The notes under the pieces were generated by a model. It saw only the letters and a program-made list of their open reading frames with translations. It was not told the origin of the DNA and did no database searches. 64,000 bases of DNA from positions 124,001 through 188,000 of the forward strand of contig NZ_FNAV01000008.1 of NCBI RefSeq assembly GCF_900102075.1. The letters run 5' to 3'. Below are positions 28,585 through 37,387 of this stretch, piece after piece; position 1 is the stretch's first letter; every line of letters starts with the position of its first letter. The DNA comes from Salipiger thiooxidans (lineage in GTDB: Bacteria > Pseudomonadota > Alphaproteobacteria > Rhodobacterales > Rhodobacteraceae). Position numbers and translations under genes: made by a program.

Positions 28585-29910
28585 TCATTTCGGTTGATAC
28601 AGGGTCTCCGGCAGCCAGGTGACGAGCTGCGGGAAGAAGGCGATGGCCAGTGCCATCAGGACGATCAGCCCGATGAAGGGAAGAACGCCAAGGATGATGT
28701 CACCCGTGCTCACGTCCTTCGGTGCCAGCGCCCGCATGTAGAAGAGCGCGTATCCGAAGGGTGGCGTCAGGAACGAGGTCTGCAGCACCACGGCGGTCAG
28801 CACCACGAACCAAAGCTCGCTCACCCCCATCTCCTGCACGATGGGCAGGAAGATCGGGAAGGACAGCAGCACGATGCCGGTCCAGTCGAGGAACATGCCG
28901 AGCACGAAGACGATGAACATCATCACGGTAATCAGCATCCACGGCTCCATGTCGAGCGAGCGCATCAGTTCCTGCGCGGCGCGCAAGCCGCCGGTGATGT
29001 TGAACACGCCGGTGAAGGCGGTGGCGCCGACCACGATGAAGAGGATCATCGCAGAGGTGCGCGCGGTCTCGTAGAGCGCCGAGCGGAACGTGGCCCATTC
29101 GAAGCGGCCGCGGAAGATCACGATGCCGAGCGCCAGCGCAGCGCCGATCGCCGATGCCTCGGTTGCGGTGGCGATGCCGGCGAGCATGGTGCCGAGGATG
29201 CCGAAGATCAGCACGAGCGGCGGCATGGCCTCGAGGATCAGCATGCGGATCAGCGTGGCGCGCGACACCTTCTCGTCGATGGCGACGGAGGGCGCGAGGT
29301 CGGGACGGATCAGCGCCACCAGCGCCACGTAGGCCGCGTAGAGAATGCCGAGGATGATGCCGGGACCCATTGAGCCCGCGAACAGCTCGCCCACCGAGAG
29401 CGACGAGTTCGACGACATCAGGATCAGCATGATCGACGGCGGGATAAGGATGCCGAGGCAGCCGGACGCGGCGATGACGCCGGTCGTCAGGCGCTTGGAG
29501 TAGCCGTATTGCAGCATCGGTTTCAGCGCCATCACGCCCATCACGGTGATCGAGGCGCCGATGATGCCTGTCGTGGCGGCAAGCAGGATCGAGATGAACA
29601 CCACCGCAAGGCCGAGCCCGCCGGTGACCCGCGACATCAGCAGGCGCAGGGTCTCGAACATGCGGTCGGTCACGCCGGAGTCGGACAGGAACCGCGCCAT
29701 CAGCACGAAAAGCGGGATGGCGATCAGGATGTAGTTGTCCAGCACCTCGCCGAAGATGCGGTTGATGACGATGCCGAGCACCATCGGCTTGCCCGCGATG
29801 ACCGCGCCGAGCACGGCGGTGCCGCCGAGGACAAAGGCCAGCGGGTGCCCCATGAACAGGCCGACCAGCAGCAGGCCGGCCATGATGAGACCGATGACTT
29901 CACCTGACAT
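28585..29910 (-). CDS. dctM: TRAP transporter large permease (DctM)
   Basis: 441 residues with about twelve membrane helices, the ion-coupled subunit. Signatures include ATTGIIGASITVMGVMALKPM, GCLGILIPPSIMLIL and FLDWTGIVLLSFPIFLPI. Overlaps the end of dctQ by 11 bases and ends 17 bases before dctP starts, so the three are one operon. Confidence 0.92.
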   Translation of the reverse strand: MSGEVIGLIMAGLLLVGLFMGHPLAFVLGGTAVLGAVIAGKPMVLGIVINRIFGEVLDNYILIAIPLFVLMARFLSDSGVTDRMFETLRLLMSRVTGGLGLAVVFISILLAATTGIIGASITVMGVMALKPMLQYGYSKRLTTGVIAASGCLGILIPPSIMLILMSSNSSLSVGELFAGSMGPGIILGILYAAYVALVALIRPDLAPSVAIDEKVSRATLIRMLILEAMPPLVLIFGILGTMLAGIATATEASAIGAALALGIVIFRGRFEWATFRSALYETARTSAMILFIVVGATAFTGVFNITGGLRAAQELMRSLDMEPWMLITVMMFIVFVLGMFLDWTGIVLLSFPIFLPIVQEMGVSELWFVVLTAVVLQTSFLTPPFGYALFYMRALAPKDVSTGDIILGVLPFIGLIVLMALAIAFFPQLVTWLPETLYQPK

Positions 29911-30403
29911 AGTGCTGCTCCGGCTTGTTGAGGACGAGTTTCAGCACTTCCGAGATCCCCTGGATCAGCAGCAGGCAGGCGGCGACGGCCATGGCGATCT
30001 TCACCGGGTAGACGGGCATCTGGATGGCGCCGTAGGTGGTCTCGTTCTGCGCGTAGGAGCGCATGGCGAATTCCCAGCTCTTGGTCACGAAGACCCAGGT
30101 GAACGGGAAGAAGAAGATCAGGTAGCCGAGAAGGTCGACGACGCGGCGCAGCTGCGGCCTGAGATTGTCGATCACGAGATCCACGCGCACATGCGACTGG
30201 TGCCGCAGGGCGTAACCGCCGAGCATCACGAAATAGAACCCGTAGAGCATCTTGGTCAGATCGAACGCCCAGAGCGTCGGCGCGTTGAAGCCGTACCGCA
30301 TCACCACGTCGTAGATGATCATCCCGGCAAATATGACTGCGACAAACGAGACCGCTTTCCCGACGATCTCGTTCAACCCGTCGATCAGACGGATCAGAAT
30401 CAT
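29900..30403 (-). CDS. dctQ: TRAP transporter small permease (DctQ)
   Basis: 167 residues, four membrane helices, with the DctQ motif YDVVMRYGFNAPTLWAFDLT and the helix-connecting region RHQSHVRVDLV. The ATG at 30403 is preceded by GGGGAGGG. First gene of the TRAP operon, 119 bases from the divergent LysR gene. Confidence 0.9.
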   Translation of the reverse strand: MILIRLIDGLNEIVGKAVSFVAVIFAGMIIYDVVMRYGFNAPTLWAFDLTKMLYGFYFVMLGGYALRHQSHVRVDLVIDNLRPQLRRVVDLLGYLIFFFPFTWVFVTKSWEFAMRSYAQNETTYGAIQMPVYPVKIAMAVAACLLLIQGISEVLKLVLNKPEQHYVR

Positions 30404-30501
30404 GGTATTCCCTCCCCTGCAAAGGTGCACGCCAAAACATCGGGCTCAACCTTTCGCGAGGCAGTCTATGGACAGCCATCGGGGGTTTGACATGGACAAT
30501 T

Positions 30502-30520
30502 TTGCAGATCATGACTGCAA
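30502..30520. promoter_or_regulatory. TTGCAG-N7-CTGCAA dyad, candidate LysR site
   Basis: A perfect inverted repeat with the T-N11-A spacing class of LysR boxes, right at the 5' end of the LysR gene and facing the TRAP operon. It overlaps one possible start codon (30511), which favours the later ATG at 30523. Confidence 0.5.
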
Positions 30521-30522
30521 CC

Positions 30523-31434
30523 ATGCAGGACGGCTTCGACTGGAACGATCTCAAGGTGTTTCTGGCGCTTCACCGGATGAAGCGCATGACCGACGCGGGC
30601 CGGGTGCTCGGGGTCGACCAGACGACCATTGCCCGGCGGGTGAAGGCGCTCGAGGCGGCGATCGGCACCCACCTATTCGTGCGCCGGGCCGACGGCTTCG
30701 AGCTGACCAGGGCGGGGCTGCGGATCCTGCCCTTCGCGCTCGAGATCGAGCACTCGGGCGAGAAGCTGCACGAGCAGATCTCGGGCGAGGACATGCGCCT
30801 CGCAGGAAGGGTACGGATCGGCGCTCCGGACGGGCTTGGAACCTTCTTCCTGCCGGCGATCCTGACGCGATTCCAGCGCGATAACCCCGAGGTCGACGTC
30901 GAGGTGGTGCCGAGCTCGCGGCAGTTCCGGGTGGCGGAGCAGGAGGTGCATCTGGCGCTCTGGCTGTCGCTGCCGGAAAGCGGCCGGCTGCTGGCGCGCA
31001 AGCTTGCCGACTACAACCTGCATTTCTTCGCCTCGCCCGACTATCTCGAGCGCCACGGCATGCCGATGTCGCTCGCGGACCTGCAGGATCACCGGCTGGT
31101 GGGCTACATCGCCGACATGCTGTTTTCGCCGGAAGTACGGTTCTTGGAGGAGCTCGGCCTGCGCCGCCTCGTGCGCTTCGCCTCGAGCTCGATGGCCGCG
31201 CAGCGCGAGGCCATCCGCGAGGGTGCGGGGCTCGGAATCCTGCCGCGGTTCATGGCCCTGAACGACCCGGGGCTGGTGCCCGTGCTGACCGACCGCTACC
31301 TGCTCAAGCGCACGGTCTGGATCGTCAGCCACCAGAGCACCGAGGACCTTGCCCGGGTGCGGGCGGTGTCCGAGTACCTTCAGCGCGCGGCCCGCTCGCG
31401 GCGGGACCTGCTGCTGTTGCCGCAGGGCACGTGA
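30523..31434 (+). CDS. LysR-family regulator, divergent from TRAP operon
   Basis: 303 residues. Helix-turn-helix region MTDAGRVLGVDQTTIARRVK, then a periplasmic-binding-like effector domain beginning GRVRIGAPDGLGTFFLPAIL. Starts at 30487 (TTG), 30511 and 30523 are all possible. The last is preferred because the earlier ATG is inside an operator-like dyad. Its effector domain is clearly paralogous to the convergent LysR at 31.6 kb (RIGAP, PRQF, YIADM/YIQDL motifs shared). Probable activator of the dctQMP transporter. Confidence 0.88.
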   Translation: MQDGFDWNDLKVFLALHRMKRMTDAGRVLGVDQTTIARRVKALEAAIGTHLFVRRADGFELTRAGLRILPFALEIEHSGEKLHEQISGEDMRLAGRVRIGAPDGLGTFFLPAILTRFQRDNPEVDVEVVPSSRQFRVAEQEVHLALWLSLPESGRLLARKLADYNLHFFASPDYLERHGMPMSLADLQDHRLVGYIADMLFSPEVRFLEELGLRRLVRFASSSMAAQREAIREGAGLGILPRFMALNDPGLVPVLTDRYLLKRTVWIVSHQSTEDLARVRAVSEYLQRAARSRRDLLLLPQGT

Positions 31435-31479
31435 GGTGGTGGGGCGTTTGGTGTGCGGTGAGGATTGAGCGGTCGGGCT

Positions 31480-31564
31480 GCGCCTGTTGCGAGGGCAGGA
31501 CCGGGGGTTTCACACCCCCGGACCCCCGTGGAGTTTAGGGGCAAGATGAAGCCCGGGCGTGGTG
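31480..31564. repeat. Intergenic hairpin repeat, copy 2
   Basis: Identical to copy 1 over 31498-31562, including the CCGGGGGT / ACCCCCGG stem. It lies between two convergent LysR genes, 46 bases after the first stop and 28 bases from the other stop. The same position between convergent genes as copy 1 supports a 3'-end role. Confidence 0.85.
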
Positions 31565-31592
31565 CCCCGGGGTTGGGGGTTTCCGCGGGTGG

Positions 31593-32492
31593 TCAGTATT
31601 GGAAGAGGGCGCCGGCGGAGCGGACCTCTTCGGTGATGAACTCCGAGCAGATCCGGATCCGGGACAGGTCGCGCAGCTCGCTGTGGACCACCAGCCAGAA
31701 CGACCGGCCCAGCCGCACTTCGTCGGGGAGCACCTGTTCCAGCCCCGCGTGATCATGGGCGAGGAAGCGCGGCAGCACGCAGAGCCCGCCGCCCGCCAGC
31801 GTCATGTTCATCTGCGCGGGCAGGCTTGAGCTGGTCAGCCACGGCGCGATGTCGCGTGACAGCTGCGGGATGTAGTCGAGCTCGCGGGCGTAGATCAGGT
31901 CCTGGATGTAGCCGAGGATGCCGTGGTGGCGCAGGTCCGACAGCGTCTCGGGGCGGCCGCGCTCGCGCAGGTAGCCGTGCGATCCGTAGAGGCCGAGCTC
32001 GTAGTTGGTGAGCTTGTGGGCGTGCAGCCGGCCCTTGCTGGGGCGGGCGAGGCTCACCGCCATGTCGGCCTCGCGCTTGGTCAGGCTGAACTGCCGGGGC
32101 AGGGTGACGAGCTCGAGCTTCAGCCCCGGCTGTGCCTGCCCCAGGCGCACCAGCGCGGGGGCGAGGAAGCTGCTGCCGAAGCCCTCGGGCGCGCCGATGC
32201 GCACGGTTCCCGCGATGCGCGAGGTCTCGCCCGAGATGTCGCTGGCGGCCTGCAGCGCGATGGTCTCGACCCGCTGCGCCGCCGCGAGGAAGCGCTCGCC
32301 CTGCGGGGTCAGGCTGTAGCCCGACACGGTGCGGTCGAAGAGCCGGGCGTCCAGTGCCTCTTCCAGCGTCTTCACCCGGCGGCTCAGCGTGGTGTGGTCG
32401 ATTCCCAGTTTCTGCGCGGCGAGCGTCAGCCGCCCGGTCCGGGCGATGGCCAGAAACCATTCCATCGCGCCCCAGTCGAAGTCTTGTGTCAT
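31593..32492 (-). CDS. LysR-family regulator, divergent from hydroxyisobutyrate dehydrogenase
   Basis: 299 residues with helix-turn-helix LTLAAQKLGIDHTTLSRRVK and a LysR effector domain starting GTVRIGAPEGFGSSFLAPAL. A paralogue of the regulator at 30.5 kb, arranged tail to tail with it around the hairpin repeat. The ATG at 32492 (MTQDFDW) aligns with MQDGFDW of the paralogue, which supports this start. Divergent from mmsB with a 267-base gap, so it likely controls the mmsB-crotonase pair. Confidence 0.88.
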   Translation of the reverse strand: MTQDFDWGAMEWFLAIARTGRLTLAAQKLGIDHTTLSRRVKTLEEALDARLFDRTVSGYSLTPQGERFLAAAQRVETIALQAASDISGETSRIAGTVRIGAPEGFGSSFLAPALVRLGQAQPGLKLELVTLPRQFSLTKREADMAVSLARPSKGRLHAHKLTNYELGLYGSHGYLRERGRPETLSDLRHHGILGYIQDLIYARELDYIPQLSRDIAPWLTSSSLPAQMNMTLAGGGLCVLPRFLAHDHAGLEQVLPDEVRLGRSFWLVVHSELRDLSRIRICSEFITEEVRSAGALFQY

Positions 32493-32759
32493 ATGCGATT
32501 CCATGCAACCCAGATGCGAGGATTTCACAGTTTACGTGCGCAGGCCACCATGCTTACGTCGCGCGGCAATCGGGCGGTGCGGGAGGCAGCCATCCGGTCT
32601 GCGCCGACGGAGGAGCGGAGCGTCGCCGTTGACAGGGCCGCTGCCCTGAGGTGACGTCGGGCGCGGAGCAGGCGACCCCGGGGAGGGGGTCGCCACTGCC
32701 ATGCCATCGCCATGACAGGTGGAACAGCCGGCGCGCGCGCCGCGAGAGGAGAGAACAGC

Positions 32760-33632
32760 ATGAAGATCGCATTCATCGGACTGGGCAACATGGGTGCGCC
32801 CATGGCCGCCAACCTTGCCAAGGCGGGTCACGAGGTCACCGGCTTCGACGTCGCGGGCGCCAGCGCCGAGGGCGTGGCGGTGGCGGAGTCCTCCGTGGCG
32901 GCCGTGGCCGGGGCCGAGGTGGTCATCACCATGCTGCCCAACGGCGCCATCCTGCGCGCCGTCGCCGACGAGGTGATCCCGGCAATGGCTGAGGGCGCGG
33001 TGCTGCTCGACTGCTCGACCGTCGACGTGGAAAGCGCCCGCGCGGTGGCGTCGCAGGCCGAGGCCGCGGGGCTGGGTGCGCTTGACGCGCCGGTCTCGGG
33101 CGGCATTGGCGGCGCGGCGGCGGGCACGCTGACCTTCATGGTGGGCGGCTCGGATGCGGCCTTTGCGGTGGGCAAGCCGCTCTTCGACATCATGGGCCAG
33201 AAAGCGGTGCATTGCGGCCCCTCGGGCGCCGGTCAGGCCGCCAAGATCTGCAACAACATGATCCTCGGCGTCACCATGATCGCCACCTGCGAGGCCTTCG
33301 CGCTCGCCGACAAGCTGGGGCTCGACCGGCAGTCGATGTTCGACGTGGTCAGCACCTCGTCGGGCTATTCGTGGTCGATGAACGCCTACTGCCCTGCGCC
33401 GGGCGTCGGGCCGCAGTCGCCCTCGGACAACGACTACAAGCCCGGCTTCGCCGCCGAGCTGATGCTCAAGGACCTTGGCCTGTCGCAGCAGGCGGCCGAG
33501 GCGGCCGATGCCGACACGCCCATGGGCCAGCGCGCGCTCGAGCTCTACCGCAGCTTCGTCGAGGATGAGAGCGGCCGCGGCATGGACTTCTCGGCCATGC
33601 TGCCCCGCTTCGAGAAGCGCGGCCGTGGCTGA
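32760..33632 (+). CDS. mmsB: 3-hydroxyisobutyrate dehydrogenase family protein
   Basis: 290 residues, beta-hydroxyacid dehydrogenase family. The NAD site MKIAFIGLGNMGAPMAANLA, substrate motif DAPVSGGIGGAAAGTLTFMV and catalytic-Lys helix GAGQAAKICNNMILG are all present. Oxidises 3-hydroxyisobutyrate to methylmalonate semialdehyde in valine breakdown. Related tartronate semialdehyde reductases share this fold, but the partner crotonase favours the valine route. The ATG at 32760 is preceded by GAGAGGAG. Overlaps the next gene by 8 bases. Confidence 0.85.
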   Translation: MKIAFIGLGNMGAPMAANLAKAGHEVTGFDVAGASAEGVAVAESSVAAVAGAEVVITMLPNGAILRAVADEVIPAMAEGAVLLDCSTVDVESARAVASQAEAAGLGALDAPVSGGIGGAAAGTLTFMVGGSDAAFAVGKPLFDIMGQKAVHCGPSGAGQAAKICNNMILGVTMIATCEAFALADKLGLDRQSMFDVVSTSSGYSWSMNAYCPAPGVGPQSPSDNDYKPGFAAELMLKDLGLSQQAAEAADADTPMGQRALELYRSFVEDESGRGMDFSAMLPRFEKRGRG

Positions 33633-34434
33633 CGGCGCAGGTGCGGAGCTGAACGGGGTGGTGCGCTTCGAGGTGAAGGGCGCCATCGCGCTCATCACCC
33701 TCGACCGGCCCGATCAGCGCAACTGCATCAACGCCGAGGTGGCGGGCGCCCTGCGCGCCGCCATCCGGCGGCTCGAGGCGGACCCGTCGCTGCGCGTCGG
33801 CGTGCTGTGCGGCAACGGCCGGGTGTTCTGCGCGGGCATGGACCTCAAGGCGCTGTCCGAGGGCAAGGTCGAGGAGGTGCTCTTCGGCGAGGGCCGCTTC
33901 GCCGGCATCGTCAGCCTCGAGCGCCGCAAGCCGTTGATCGCGGCAGTGCAGGGCGCGGCGCTGGCGGGCGGGCTCGAGATCATGCTGTCCTGCGACATGG
34001 CCGTGGCCGAGGAGGGCACCCGCTTCGGCATCCCCGAGGCGCGCATCGGCCTCGTGGCGGCGGCGGGGGGCGTGTTCCGCCTCGCGCAGCGGATCCCGCC
34101 GGCGCGGGCGCGCGAGCTGGTGCTGACCGGCGCACCCTTCACGACCGACGAGGCGCTGGCCTGGGGCCTGCTCAACCGCGTGGTGCCCGAGGGCGAGGCG
34201 CGCGCCGCTGCCTTGGCGCTGGCCGAGGAGGTGCTGAAAAGCGCGCCGGAGTCGGTGACCGAGGGGCTGCGTCTGGCGCGTCTGCTCGAGCTGGAAGCCG
34301 AGCAGCGGGCATGGCCGGTGAGCGACGACATCATCCGCCGGCTCATGGTGAGTGCCGACGCCATGGAGGGTGCCCGCGCCTTCATCGAGAAGCGCCCGCC
34401 GGTGTGGTCGACGCCCGGAGACGTCACGGACTGA
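33625..34434 (+). CDS. Enoyl-CoA hydratase/isomerase family protein (crotonase)
   Basis: 269 residues. Oxyanion-hole segment NGRVFCAGMDLKAL and QGAALAGGLEIMLSCDMAVA are typical crotonase. Both catalytic Glu positions are kept, in GGLEI and IPEARIG. GTG at 33625 is the only start that begins just before the fold, overlapping mmsB by 8 bases, so the pair is translationally coupled. In valine catabolism it could hydrate methacrylyl-CoA. It is shorter than 3-hydroxyisobutyryl-CoA hydrolases, so the latter is less likely. Confidence 0.8.
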   Translation: MADGAGAELNGVVRFEVKGAIALITLDRPDQRNCINAEVAGALRAAIRRLEADPSLRVGVLCGNGRVFCAGMDLKALSEGKVEEVLFGEGRFAGIVSLERRKPLIAAVQGAALAGGLEIMLSCDMAVAEEGTRFGIPEARIGLVAAAGGVFRLAQRIPPARARELVLTGAPFTTDEALAWGLLNRVVPEGEARAAALALAEEVLKSAPESVTEGLRLARLLELEAEQRAWPVSDDIIRRLMVSADAMEGARAFIEKRPPVWSTPGDVTD

Positions 34435-34754
34435 CCGGATGGACCGACCGGACTCCGCCGCGTGAGTGCCGCGGGGCGGGGCCATCTGCGGCGGGAGCCT
34501 CCGGCGCAGGGCGACCGGATCGCCGCCCGGCTTTGGCACGTAAACCCTGACCGATGTTCGACCTGCAAACACCATGCCCGGGACTTCGACGGCGTTGCAA
34601 TTCCGGCAACCTCTCGTGGTCCGGGCCCGGTTGAGCCGTCCGGGACATCATCCGTCCGTGATTTTTACCGCGCCGCGCCCGACGGTCCCGACGCCTTTGA
34701 AGCTGTTTTCCCGATCTCGCAGGCGCTGCCGGATGTGATCGTGGAGACGTTCAT
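34435..34754. other. Spacer downstream of crotonase, nothing recognised
   Basis: About 320 bases. Locally less GC-rich around 34660-34760, which could hold a promoter for the small secreted ORF that follows. No terminator hairpin with a T-run and no coding relic is apparent. Confidence 0.4.
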
Positions 34755-35522
34755 TTGCTCAGCCAGTCATGTCTGCATGGCGCCGCGATCCTGTCGCTGG
34801 CGCTGCTCACGGCCTCCGGCGCATCTGCCGAATCCGGACAGGCCTGCAAGGTCTGCAGTCTCGATCCCACGGGCGACAGTCTCCTTTCTCTGCGCAGCGG
34901 GCGGGTCTCCTCGCATGGCACGCCGATGACGCTGGATCCGGGCTCGGTGGTCGAATCCCGCGGGACGATACAGGGCAAGTGGGTGCTGGACGTCATCGAG
35001 CGCTTCGCGGCGGCACACCTCCAGCTCGACCGCAGTATCGCGGGGCGCCCGATGCGGTTGCCAGGCGAGGGCCTCGGCCATGGGCCGCCCGTCGTGAGCC
35101 CCACCGGCGACGTGATGGCCGTTGGCGGTCAGCGCCTGCCGCTCGACTGTCGGCAGACGGTCGTAGATGCGCGGGTCCTTCCGCACGGCGCCGGGGATGG
35201 TCGGGAAATTGTCGCCGTACGGCACCAGCGCGGCGCTGTCCGTGGCCACCGAGGTGCCGATGATCCCCATGGCGACGTCGATGTTGGCGCTGCGCGGCGC
35301 GGGCGGGTCACTTATCCGGTCACCGGTCGTCGCCGCGACCTCGACATTGGCCTGCATGGCGTTGACGATGGGCAGCCTGTGCCCGGGCGTGGCGCGGTCA
35401 AGGATGTCGCCTCGTCTGGCAGGGCGCGCGCGGTGGCCCTGGCGAGGGCAGGAGAATTTCTGCCGACATGGCAGGAGGTTGCGCAACCTCCCGCGTCCTG
35501 CCGCGTTGAGTTTGGCGAATAA
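34755..35522 (+). CDS. Putative secreted SH3-like-domain protein, C-terminus doubtful
   Basis: A TTG-initiated frame encodes a convincing signal peptide (LHGAAILSLALLTASGASA) followed by a Cys-containing stretch ACKVCSLDPTGDSLLSLRSG and a piece with the pattern of bacterial SH3-like (SH3_3) domains: LSLRSG, a turn, LDPGSVVESRG, then GKWVLDV. After about residue 90 (around 35022) the translation loses protein character, although the frame stays open to 35522, so the real gene may have been truncated or joined to foreign sequence. On the opposite strand (about 35050-35400) a fragment with GIIGTSVATDSAALVPYGDN looks protein-like but is unrecognised. Low certainty throughout. Confidence 0.35.
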   Translation: MLSQSCLHGAAILSLALLTASGASAESGQACKVCSLDPTGDSLLSLRSGRVSSHGTPMTLDPGSVVESRGTIQGKWVLDVIERFAAAHLQLDRSIAGRPMRLPGEGLGHGPPVVSPTGDVMAVGGQRLPLDCRQTVVDARVLPHGAGDGREIVAVRHQRGAVRGHRGADDPHGDVDVGAARRGRVTYPVTGRRRDLDIGLHGVDDGQPVPGRGAVKDVASSGRARAVALARAGEFLPTWQEVAQPPASCRVEFGE

Positions 35523-35532
35523 GTGAGTCACG

Positions 35533-37314
35533 ATGACAGAGTTTCAGGACCTACTGCAAAACCGCGAAGCCTTGATCGCACTCGGGCTGATCGTCGGGCT
35601 TTTCACCTTCTTCATGCTCGAGCTCTACCCGCCGGAGGTGCCAGCGGCGGGATTGGCGGCACTCTTCGTGGCGCTCGGCTACGTCGGGCCGGACGAGCTG
35701 CTCTCGGTGTTCTCGAACCCGGCGCCGCTGACCATCGGGGCAATGTTCGTGCTCTCGGGCGCGCTGGTGCGCACCGGGGTGCTCGAGGCGGTCTCGGACA
35801 CCGTCATCCGTCAGGCGAAGGAGCGGCCGGCGCTGGCGCTCGCGGTGATCTTCGGCGTGACGCTGGTTGCCTCGGGCTTCGTCAACAACACGCCCGTGGT
35901 GCTGGTGCTGATCCCGGTGGTGATCCGGCTCGCGGCGGCGCTCGGCAAGGCCCCGACGCGGCTGCTGATCCCGCTCAGCTACGTGGCGATCCTTGGCGGC
36001 ACCTGCACGCTGATCGGCACCTCGACCAACCTGCTGGTCGATGGCGTCGCACGCGGGCAGGGGCTCGAGCCGTTCTCGATCTTCGAGATCACGCCCATCG
36101 GCATCGCGGTGGCATTGGCGGGCGGGGTGACGCTTGCACTGCTCGGCCGCTGGCTGCTGCCCGACCGCGAGGCCAGCGACCCCGAGCAGATGCTGGGCGA
36201 GACCACGTTTCTCTCTGAGGCGGTGCTGGCGGACGACACCTACGCCGGTCGTCCGCTTTCGGATATCGCGCCGCTGTCGCGCGGGGGCGTGCGGGTGACC
36301 GCGGTACGCCGCCGGGGCGAGCCGCTGCCCGCGCCACTCGAGGAACAGGTGCTGCAAAGGGGCGATACGGTGATCTTCCGCGCGCCGACCTCGGAGCTGC
36401 TGACCCTGCACGACGATCCCGGCCTCAAGATCGGTCTGCGCCGTGGCGAGCCGCAGGAGGGCGAGCTGGTCACCGTCGAGGTCATCGTCTCGCCCCGCAA
36501 GTCGAGCCTCGGGCGCAGCCTCGGCAGCATGTCGCTGGGCCGGCGCTTTGGCGTGCGGGTGCTGGGCGCGCACCGGCACGAGCACATCGCCGGGCCGGAT
36601 CTGGGCTCGGTGCGGCTGCGCCCGGCGGACAAGCTGCTGCTCGAGGGGCCGGCGACTGCCTTCCAGTCGCTCGAGGACGAGGCGCAGCTGGTCTCGGTGA
36701 GCCGCCCCACCGGTCGCGCCTTCCGCCGTGGCCGCGCACCGCTGGTGCTGGCGGCGCTGGCGGCGGTCGTGGGGCTCGCGGCGGTGGGGGTGCTCGACAT
36801 CGCCACGCTCTCGATCCTCGCGGTCGCGGCGATCCTCGTGCTGCGCTGCATCGACGCGGACGAGGCCTGGGGGGCCGTCGACGGCTCGATCCTCGTGCTG
36901 ATCTTCGCGATGCTGGTGGTGGGGCTGGGCTTGCAGAACACCGGCGCGGTGGACCTGCTGGTGAGCTGGCTCGCGCCGCCCATCGCCGGGATGCCGCCGT
37001 TCTTCGCGCTGCTGACGGTCTACCTGCTGGCCTCGTTGCTGACCGAGACGGTGACCAACAACGCCGTCGCCGTGGTCTTCACGCCCATCGCCATCGGGCT
37101 GGCCGGGAGCACCGGGCTCGACCCGCGGGCGCTGACGCTGGCGGTGATGTTCGGCGCGTCGGCAAGCTTTGCGACGCCGATCGGCTACCAGACCAACACA
37201 CTGGTCTACGGCGCCGGGAACTACCGCTTCTCGGATTTCCTGAAGATCGGCATCGCGATGAATGTCGTGGCGGCATTCGCGAGTTGCGCGGCGATCCTCT
37301 GGCTCTACGGCTGA
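35533..37314 (+). CDS. SLC13/DASS-family anion permease with two TrkA-C (RCK_C) domains
   Basis: 593 residues. Five to six membrane helices, then two RCK_C domains in the cytoplasmic loop (roughly residues 210-400), then another set of helices. Signature loops are SGFVNNTPVVLVLIPV and its repeat LTETVTNNAVAVVFTPIAIG, plus GGTCTLIGTSTNLLV and ASFATPIGYQTNTLVYG. Such carriers transport sulfate, carboxylates or other anions with Na+. RCK_C domains suggest ligand gating. Stands alone, convergent with acnB. Substrate unknown. Confidence 0.88.
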   Translation: MTEFQDLLQNREALIALGLIVGLFTFFMLELYPPEVPAAGLAALFVALGYVGPDELLSVFSNPAPLTIGAMFVLSGALVRTGVLEAVSDTVIRQAKERPALALAVIFGVTLVASGFVNNTPVVLVLIPVVIRLAAALGKAPTRLLIPLSYVAILGGTCTLIGTSTNLLVDGVARGQGLEPFSIFEITPIGIAVALAGGVTLALLGRWLLPDREASDPEQMLGETTFLSEAVLADDTYAGRPLSDIAPLSRGGVRVTAVRRRGEPLPAPLEEQVLQRGDTVIFRAPTSELLTLHDDPGLKIGLRRGEPQEGELVTVEVIVSPRKSSLGRSLGSMSLGRRFGVRVLGAHRHEHIAGPDLGSVRLRPADKLLLEGPATAFQSLEDEAQLVSVSRPTGRAFRRGRAPLVLAALAAVVGLAAVGVLDIATLSILAVAAILVLRCIDADEAWGAVDGSILVLIFAMLVVGLGLQNTGAVDLLVSWLAPPIAGMPPFFALLTVYLLASLLTETVTNNAVAVVFTPIAIGLAGSTGLDPRALTLAVMFGASASFATPIGYQTNTLVYGAGNYRFSDFLKIGIAMNVVAAFASCAAILWLYG

Positions 37315-37331
37315 CCGCGTCCGGCACGCAA

Positions 37332-37361
37332 AAGGGCGGCGCCATCGCTGGCGCCGCCCTT
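37332..37361. terminator. Bidirectional terminator between permease and acnB
   Basis: A perfect 13-base-pair stem (37332-37344 with 37349-37361) with a TCGC loop lies 17 bases after the permease stop and 26 bases from the acnB stop. Minus-strand reading is followed by TTTGC, giving a modest T-run. Serves both convergent genes. Confidence 0.75.
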
Positions 37362-37387
37362 GCTGTCTTAAAGACCGTCCTGTCGGA

